From assembly GCA_036443455.1 (NCBI GenBank), contig JAZFYI010000127.1, positions 1-9,480 on the forward strand: a stretch of 9,480 nt of DNA, read 5' to 3'. Positions 5,760 through 9,480 of this stretch are shown one piece after another. A program made the translations under genes and the position numbers. The notes below the pieces were generated by a model, which was given only the letters and a program-made list of their open reading frames with translations, was not told the origin of the DNA and ran no database searches. Position 1 is the stretch's first letter. Each line of letters opens with the position of its first letter. The DNA comes from MnTg04 sp036443455. Lineage in GTDB: Bacteria > Pseudomonadota > Gammaproteobacteria > Steroidobacterales > MnTg04.

Positions 5760-7472
5760 TCAGGTCCCGGTCTGCGTGCTGCCGAGCAAGTCCTTTAATT
5801 CGTCGATGGACAAATGCCGGGGTTCGTCGTCGCGCCGGCCCTTGTATTCGAAGGTTTCCGCATCCAGGCCTTTTTCGGCGACAACCACTCGATGCGGAAT
5901 GCCGATCAGATCCATATCGGCAAATTTTACGCCCGGCCTGGCGTTGCGGTCGTCAACGAGTACCTGCAATCCCATGGCATCCAGTTCCGCATAAAGCCGG
6001 TCTGCGGCATCCCTGACCCGATCCGATTTGTGCTGGTTGATCGGGATCAGCGCAACATCGAACGGCGCCATCGCCGGCGGCCAGATGATGCCTCGCTGAT
6101 CGTGGTTTTGTTCGATGGCCGCGGCGGCAATCCGCGTGATGCCGATACCATAGCAACCCATGAGCATGGCCCGGTTTTTGCCATCGGCGTCGAGTACCTG
6201 TGCATTCATCATCGAGCTGTACTTGTCGCCGAGTTTGAATATATGTCCGACCTCTATGCCACGGGCTACCGACAAAGTGCCATTGCCGGTCGGGCTCGGG
6301 TCTCCATCGATGACATTTCGCAAATCCACCGAAACGCAATCGGGAACATCGCGACCCCAGTTGACATTGACCCGGTGTTTGTCTGTTTCATTGGCGCCGC
6401 AGACGAAATCGATCAGCGCCGCGGCGCTGTGATCGACATGAATCGGACAGGGTAAATCGAATGGGCCGATGAAACCGGGTTCGCAGCCGATATTTTCTCT
6501 AACCTTATCGGCCGTGGCCATCGTCAGCGGTTCGCGGACGCCTGGTATTTTTTCCGCCTTGAGTACGTTCAATTCGTGATCGCCGCGCAGGACCAGGGCG
6601 ACCAGGCCTCCGTCTTCCGCGTCCACCAGCAAAGTCTTGATACAGTGGCCCGGATCGGTGTTCAGGAACGAACAAAGCTCGGCGATGCTGCGCACAGCGG
6701 GCGTATCGACAATCTGCATATCGGCGCCCGGTTTTTTCTTCCCGGCCGGCGGCGGCAGCGTCTCGGCCATTTCAAGATTGGCCGCGTAATCGTCTCCATC
6801 GGAGAACACGATCGCATCCTCGCCGGAATCCGCGAGCACATGAAATTCCTGTGAAGCATTGCCGCCGATGGCGCCGGAGTCAGCCTGTACCGTCCTGAAG
6901 CGCAGGCCCAGGCGCGTGAAGATGTTGCTATAGGCCTCGAACATCGCCTGGTAACCCGCATCCAGGCTTTCCTGGTCCAGGTGAAAAGAATAAGCGTCTT
7001 TCATGATGAATTCGCGCGCGCGCATGACGCCATAGCGTGGCCTGATTTCGTCCCTGAACTTGGTCTGAATCTGGTAGTAATTGACCGGCAATTGTTTATA
7101 GCTTTTCAGTTCCCGCCGGGCGATATCGGTGACGACTTCCTCATGGGTCGGGCCATAGCAGAAATCGCGCTGATGCCGGTCCTTGAAGCGCAGCAACTCG
7201 GGGCCGTATTGGTTCCAGCGCTCCGATTCCTGCCAAAGTTCAGCCGGCTGTACGCTGGGCATCAGCAATTCGAATGCGCCGGCGCGGTTCATTTCCTCGC
7301 GCACGACTCGTTCGATTTTCTGCAGTACCCTGAGCCCCAGCGGCAACCAGCTGTACAGACCGGATGCGAGCTTGCGGATCAGGCCTGCGCGCAGCATCAA
7401 CTGGTGGCTGATCACCTCCGCGTCGGCGGGCACTTCTTTCCGGGTATTTAACGGCAATCGCGACAATCGCAT
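5760..7472 (-). CDS. proS: Prolyl-tRNA synthetase, bacterial type with editing domain
   Basis: A cytoplasmic class II aminoacyl-tRNA synthetase that charges tRNA-Pro. From the ATG at 7472 it is 570 residues (E. coli 572) and begins MRLSRLPLNTRKEVPADAEV, aligning with the usual ProS N-terminus. An in-frame ATG at 7502 would add ten atypical residues and has no Shine-Dalgarno, whereas AAGGA lies 10 bases before 7472. Seen in order: LASGLYSWLPLGLRVLQKIE (motif 1 region), GPTHEE (107-112), FRDEIRPRYG (139-148, motif 2) and REFIMKDAYSF (153-163). An insertion of about 180 residues follows, corresponding to the YbaK-like editing domain that removes Ala-tRNA-Pro. GCYGIGITR (439-447) is motif 3, followed by the anticodon-binding domain. 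It leads the proS-transglycosylase operon. Confidence 0.98.
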   Translation of the reverse strand: MRLSRLPLNTRKEVPADAEVISHQLMLRAGLIRKLASGLYSWLPLGLRVLQKIERVVREEMNRAGAFELLMPSVQPAELWQESERWNQYGPELLRFKDRHQRDFCYGPTHEEVVTDIARRELKSYKQLPVNYYQIQTKFRDEIRPRYGVMRAREFIMKDAYSFHLDQESLDAGYQAMFEAYSNIFTRLGLRFRTVQADSGAIGGNASQEFHVLADSGEDAIVFSDGDDYAANLEMAETLPPPAGKKKPGADMQIVDTPAVRSIAELCSFLNTDPGHCIKTLLVDAEDGGLVALVLRGDHELNVLKAEKIPGVREPLTMATADKVRENIGCEPGFIGPFDLPCPIHVDHSAAALIDFVCGANETDKHRVNVNWGRDVPDCVSVDLRNVIDGDPSPTGNGTLSVARGIEVGHIFKLGDKYSSMMNAQVLDADGKNRAMLMGCYGIGITRIAAAAIEQNHDQRGIIWPPAMAPFDVALIPINQHKSDRVRDAADRLYAELDAMGLQVLVDDRNARPGVKFADMDLIGIPHRVVVAEKGLDAETFEYKGRRDDEPRHLSIDELKDLLGSTQTGT

Positions 7473-7521
7473 CCTGGGGCATTCCTTTTCTGTATAGCGC
7501 ATGCTGGGCTTTCGCGGGAAG

Positions 7522-7527
7522 ATTGTA
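7522..7527 (-). promoter_or_regulatory. Candidate -10 element for proS
   Basis: The minus strand reads TACAAT about 50 bases before the proS ATG. A weak -35 (TGTACC) lies 18 bases upstream. It sits in the 140-base divergent gap between proS and the IlvC homologue. Support is moderate at best. Confidence 0.3.
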
Positions 7528-7612
7528 TCGGGCCTGAGGTGGCCGGGTACAGGGCGTTATTCCAACCGGCGCCGATTTGCCAGCGGCCAGCCTTGCCTGC
7601 AATATCGGTCGC

Positions 7613-8617
7613 ATGAGCGCTGCAATCCATGAAGACAAGGACATCGACCTGGGGCCGATCGCCGGCAGGCGCATAGCGGTGCTCGGTTTTGGTGCGCAGG
7701 GGCGAGCCCACGCGTTGAATCTAAGGGATTCCGGGCAGGATGTGGTGGTCGGTTTGCGCGCCGGTTCCGCTTCTGCCGATGTCTGCCGCCAGCATGGCCT
7801 GGAGCCGGTATCGCTGGAAAAAGCGGCGGAGTCCGAGCTGGTCGTGATGCTGGTACCCGATCCCGAGCAGGCCGCCGTGTATGAAAACATCCTCGCCAGC
7901 CGAATGAAAAAACACAGCGCGCTGATCTTTGCGCATGGCTACAACATCCATTACCGGCGCATCCTGCCGCGGCCAGACCTCGATGTTCTGCTCGTGGCGC
8001 CGCTGGGCATCGGTGAGCAGGTGCGCTTGCAGTATGAAGCCGGCCTCGGCGTGCCGGCCCTGGTCGGCGTGCACCAGGATGCCAGCGGGCAGGCCAGGGC
8101 GCTGGCGTTCGCGTATGCGAAGTTGAACGGGCATGGCCGCGCGGTCGTGATGGAAACGACTTTCGCGGAAGAAACCGAAACGGACTTGTTTGCCGAACAG
8201 GCGGTTCTCTGTGGCGGTATTGACCACCTGGTCACCAGCGCGTTCGAAACCCTGACCGAAGCGGGCTATTCGCCCGATATTGCCTATTTTTGCTGTCTGC
8301 ACGAGGTCAAACTGATGGCGGACATGCTGCATCGCCGGGGCATCGCGGGGACTCGACAATCGATATCCGTGGCTGCCGAGTTCGGCGACTATACGCGCGG
8401 ACCCAGGGTAATCAACGAGGCCAGCCGAGCCGCGATGCAGGATCTGCTGGCGGAAATCCGGGATGGCCGTTTCGCCGACGAGCTGGACGCGCAGATCGAA
8501 GCCGGGTCGCCGCTGATCCGCCGGCGGAGGGCGGCGGCAGAGTCACACGAGATTGAGAAAGTCGGGGCCAGGCTGCGCGCGAGGATGCCGTGGCTGCAAA
8601 AAAAGCATAATCGGTGA
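7613..8617 (+). CDS. Ketol-acid reductoisomerase (IlvC) homologue with altered active site
   Basis: A 334-residue protein with the full class I ketol-acid reductoisomerase layout. The Rossmann domain has GFGAQG (25-30; usually GYGSQG) and an NADPH-type loop GLRAGSAS (47-54). The family's AHG (H108), EETETDLFAEQAVLCGG (D191, E195), LHE (E231), SIS (S252) and a C-terminal IEKVGARLR-MPW follow. Two catalytic positions are changed: the lysine of APKGPG is Leu131 (APLGIG, codon 8003-8005), and the first metal-binding Glu of YFECLHE is Cys227 (YFCCLHE, codon 8291-8293). Normal branched-chain amino acid synthesis is therefore doubtful. An intact frame, full length and conserved ends argue against a pseudogene. 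The ATG at 7613 gives the family N-terminus; a TTG at 7577 is less likely. No good Shine-Dalgarno is seen. pssA follows in the same direction, as it often follows true ilvC. Confidence 0.9.
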   Translation: MSAAIHEDKDIDLGPIAGRRIAVLGFGAQGRAHALNLRDSGQDVVVGLRAGSASADVCRQHGLEPVSLEKAAESELVVMLVPDPEQAAVYENILASRMKKHSALIFAHGYNIHYRRILPRPDLDVLLVAPLGIGEQVRLQYEAGLGVPALVGVHQDASGQARALAFAYAKLNGHGRAVVMETTFAEETETDLFAEQAVLCGGIDHLVTSAFETLTEAGYSPDIAYFCCLHEVKLMADMLHRRGIAGTRQSISVAAEFGDYTRGPRVINEASRAAMQDLLAEIRDGRFADELDAQIEAGSPLIRRRRAAAESHEIEKVGARLRARMPWLQKKHNR

Positions 8618-8648
8618 TCGCGGCCGGTGCGGGCGCCTGGGCAAAGGT

Positions 8649-8654
8649 TACAAT
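8649..8654 (+). promoter_or_regulatory. Candidate -10 element for pssA
   Basis: TACAAT lies about 46 bases before the pssA ATG in the 82-base gap after the IlvC homologue. The hexamer 17 bases upstream (GGTGCG) is a poor -35. It could give pssA its own transcription, separate from the IlvC homologue. Support is low. Confidence 0.28.
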
Positions 8655-8699
8655 GGCCGATGTCGTCGCGCGTTTTTTGGTGGATGACGGCGAAAGCCA

Positions 8700-9476
8700 A
8701 TGAAAGCAAAAACCAGCAATCGAAAAGAGAAACTGCGCAAGGGGATTATCCTGTTGCCCAACCTGGTCACGACTGCGGCCATGTTTGCCGGTTTTTATGC
8801 CATTGTCGCTGCAATAGACGGTAATTTCAGACGTGCGGCCATCGCCTTGTTCATCGCGATGTTTATGGATGGCCTGGATGGCCGGGTTGCAAGAATGACC
8901 AGCACCGAAAGCGATTTTGGCAAGGAATACGACAGTCTGTCGGATATGGTTTCCTTCGGTCTGGCGCCGGCGCTGGTCGTTTACCAGTGGGGCGTGGCGC
9001 GGATTTCCGAGTACGGCCTGGCCTGGGGACGCCTGGGGTGGCTGGCCGCGTTTATGTATGCCGTATCCTGCGCGCTGCGCCTGGCCCGCTTCAATACCCG
9101 CACACTGCCCGACGGCAAGCGATATTTCCAGGGTCTGCCGAGCCCGTCGGCCGCCGCGCTGGTGGCCAGCATGATCTGGCTGGGTGACAGGCTGGAACTC
9201 GAGGGCATTATCGTGTTGGCGCTGGGTTTTGGAGTGACCGGCATGGCCGGGTTGTTGATGGTCAGCAACTTCAGTTATTACAGTTTCAAGGATTTGAATC
9301 TCGGCGGCCGCGTGCCGTTTGCCTACGTGATCCTGATTCCACTGCTGTTCATGCTGATATCGCTGGATCCGCCGGTCGTGCTGCTGACCCTATCGTCTTT
9401 TTATGCGCTGTCGGGGCCCGCGTTGGCCGGCTGGCGATTCTTCGCCAGGCGACGCCAGCGGCAACTGATTGACTGA
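8700..9476 (+). CDS. pssA: CDP-diacylglycerol--serine O-phosphatidyltransferase, membrane type
   Basis: A 258-residue integral membrane enzyme that makes phosphatidylserine from CDP-diacylglycerol and serine, the precursor of phosphatidylethanolamine. The CDP-alcohol signature is complete: D57, D60, G61, A64, R65, G74, D78 and D82 within MDGLDGRVARMTSTESDFG and KEYDSLSDMVSFGLAPA. The latter resembles the phosphatidylserine synthase subtype (EYDSLSDMVSFG), as do SCALRLARFN and KRYFQGLPSPSAA downstream. About seven hydrophobic segments follow a basic N-terminus (MKAKTSNRKEKLRKG). This is the multi-spanning type, unlike the phospholipase-D-like PssA of E. coli. It begins at the ATG at 8700, 82 bases after the IlvC homologue, and is complete, ending 4 bases before the window edge. 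Confidence 0.95.
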   Translation: MKAKTSNRKEKLRKGIILLPNLVTTAAMFAGFYAIVAAIDGNFRRAAIALFIAMFMDGLDGRVARMTSTESDFGKEYDSLSDMVSFGLAPALVVYQWGVARISEYGLAWGRLGWLAAFMYAVSCALRLARFNTRTLPDGKRYFQGLPSPSAAALVASMIWLGDRLELEGIIVLALGFGVTGMAGLLMVSNFSYYSFKDLNLGGRVPFAYVILIPLLFMLISLDPPVVLLTLSSFYALSGPALAGWRFFARRRQRQLID

Positions 9477-9480
9477 AGTC

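Noticed and set aside
5814..6455. A 213-codon plus-strand open frame opposite proS.
   Set aside because: It is fully antisense to the conserved editing and catalytic regions of proS and shows no recognisable domain.
7473..7502. An in-frame ATG at 7502 giving proS a ten-residue N-terminal extension.
   Set aside because: No Shine-Dalgarno precedes it, and ProS proteins normally begin just before the K-E-x-P-A-D-A-E-V-I segment, matching the ATG at 7472.
7613..8617. The IlvC homologue as a pseudogene.
   Set aside because: There are no frameshifts or internal stops, the length is normal, and the C-terminal family segment is conserved; the changes are confined to specific active-site positions.
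1..9480. Mobile element, CRISPR array, prophage or defence system.
   Set aside because: No transposase, integrase, direct-repeat array or known defence domain was seen; gene content is chromosomal housekeeping.

Overview
The window is compact, fairly GC-rich chromosomal DNA with short intergenic gaps and many overlapping starts and stops. It is best read as housekeeping sequence from a gammaproteobacterium. The purM, DUF2066, CDP-alcohol phosphatidyltransferase, hda order, with a nearby YfgD/ArsC-type gene, recalls the gammaproteobacterial hda neighbourhood (E. coli has yfgD-hda-uraA-upp-purM). The DUF2069-wrbA-arsC block and a pssA downstream of an ilvC-type gene fit the same group. I see no mobile element, CRISPR array, tRNA or rRNA. 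No gene-free stretch reaches 300 bases.

Layout. (1) Bases 1-668, minus strand: the first 222 codons of purM, running off the left edge. (2) Bases 815-3441, plus strand: a tightly coupled operon of an exported DUF2066 protein, a PgsA-like CDP-alcohol phosphatidyltransferase, the DnaA-inactivating AAA+ protein Hda and a DUF2069 membrane protein. The last three genes start with GTG, GTG and TTG inside the preceding gene. (3) Bases 3452-3481: a perfect 30-base palindrome where this operon meets the convergent arsC-wrbA operon (3464-4416, minus strand). (4) Bases 4533-5182, plus strand: a small DUF4398-type lipoprotein and an acylphosphatase. (5) Bases 5179-7472, minus strand: proS followed by a secreted lytic transglycosylase, whose stop overlaps the acylphosphatase stop. 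(6) Bases 7613-9476, plus strand: a ketol-acid reductoisomerase homologue, then pssA.

The genes cover purine synthesis, replication control, phospholipid head-group synthesis, proline-tRNA charging, cell-wall turnover and redox or arsenate functions. Two CDP-alcohol phosphatidyltransferases lie in the window: a PgsA-like one (anionic lipid branch) fused by overlap to hda, and PssA (phosphatidylserine/phosphatidylethanolamine branch).

The most unusual item is the IlvC homologue at 7613-8617. It is full length, and its Rossmann cofactor site and C-terminal signature are conserved. Yet the catalytic lysine of the family is leucine and one of the four carboxylates of the di-magnesium site is cysteine. 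It occupies the position ilvC often has beside pssA but is probably not an ordinary ketol-acid reductoisomerase.
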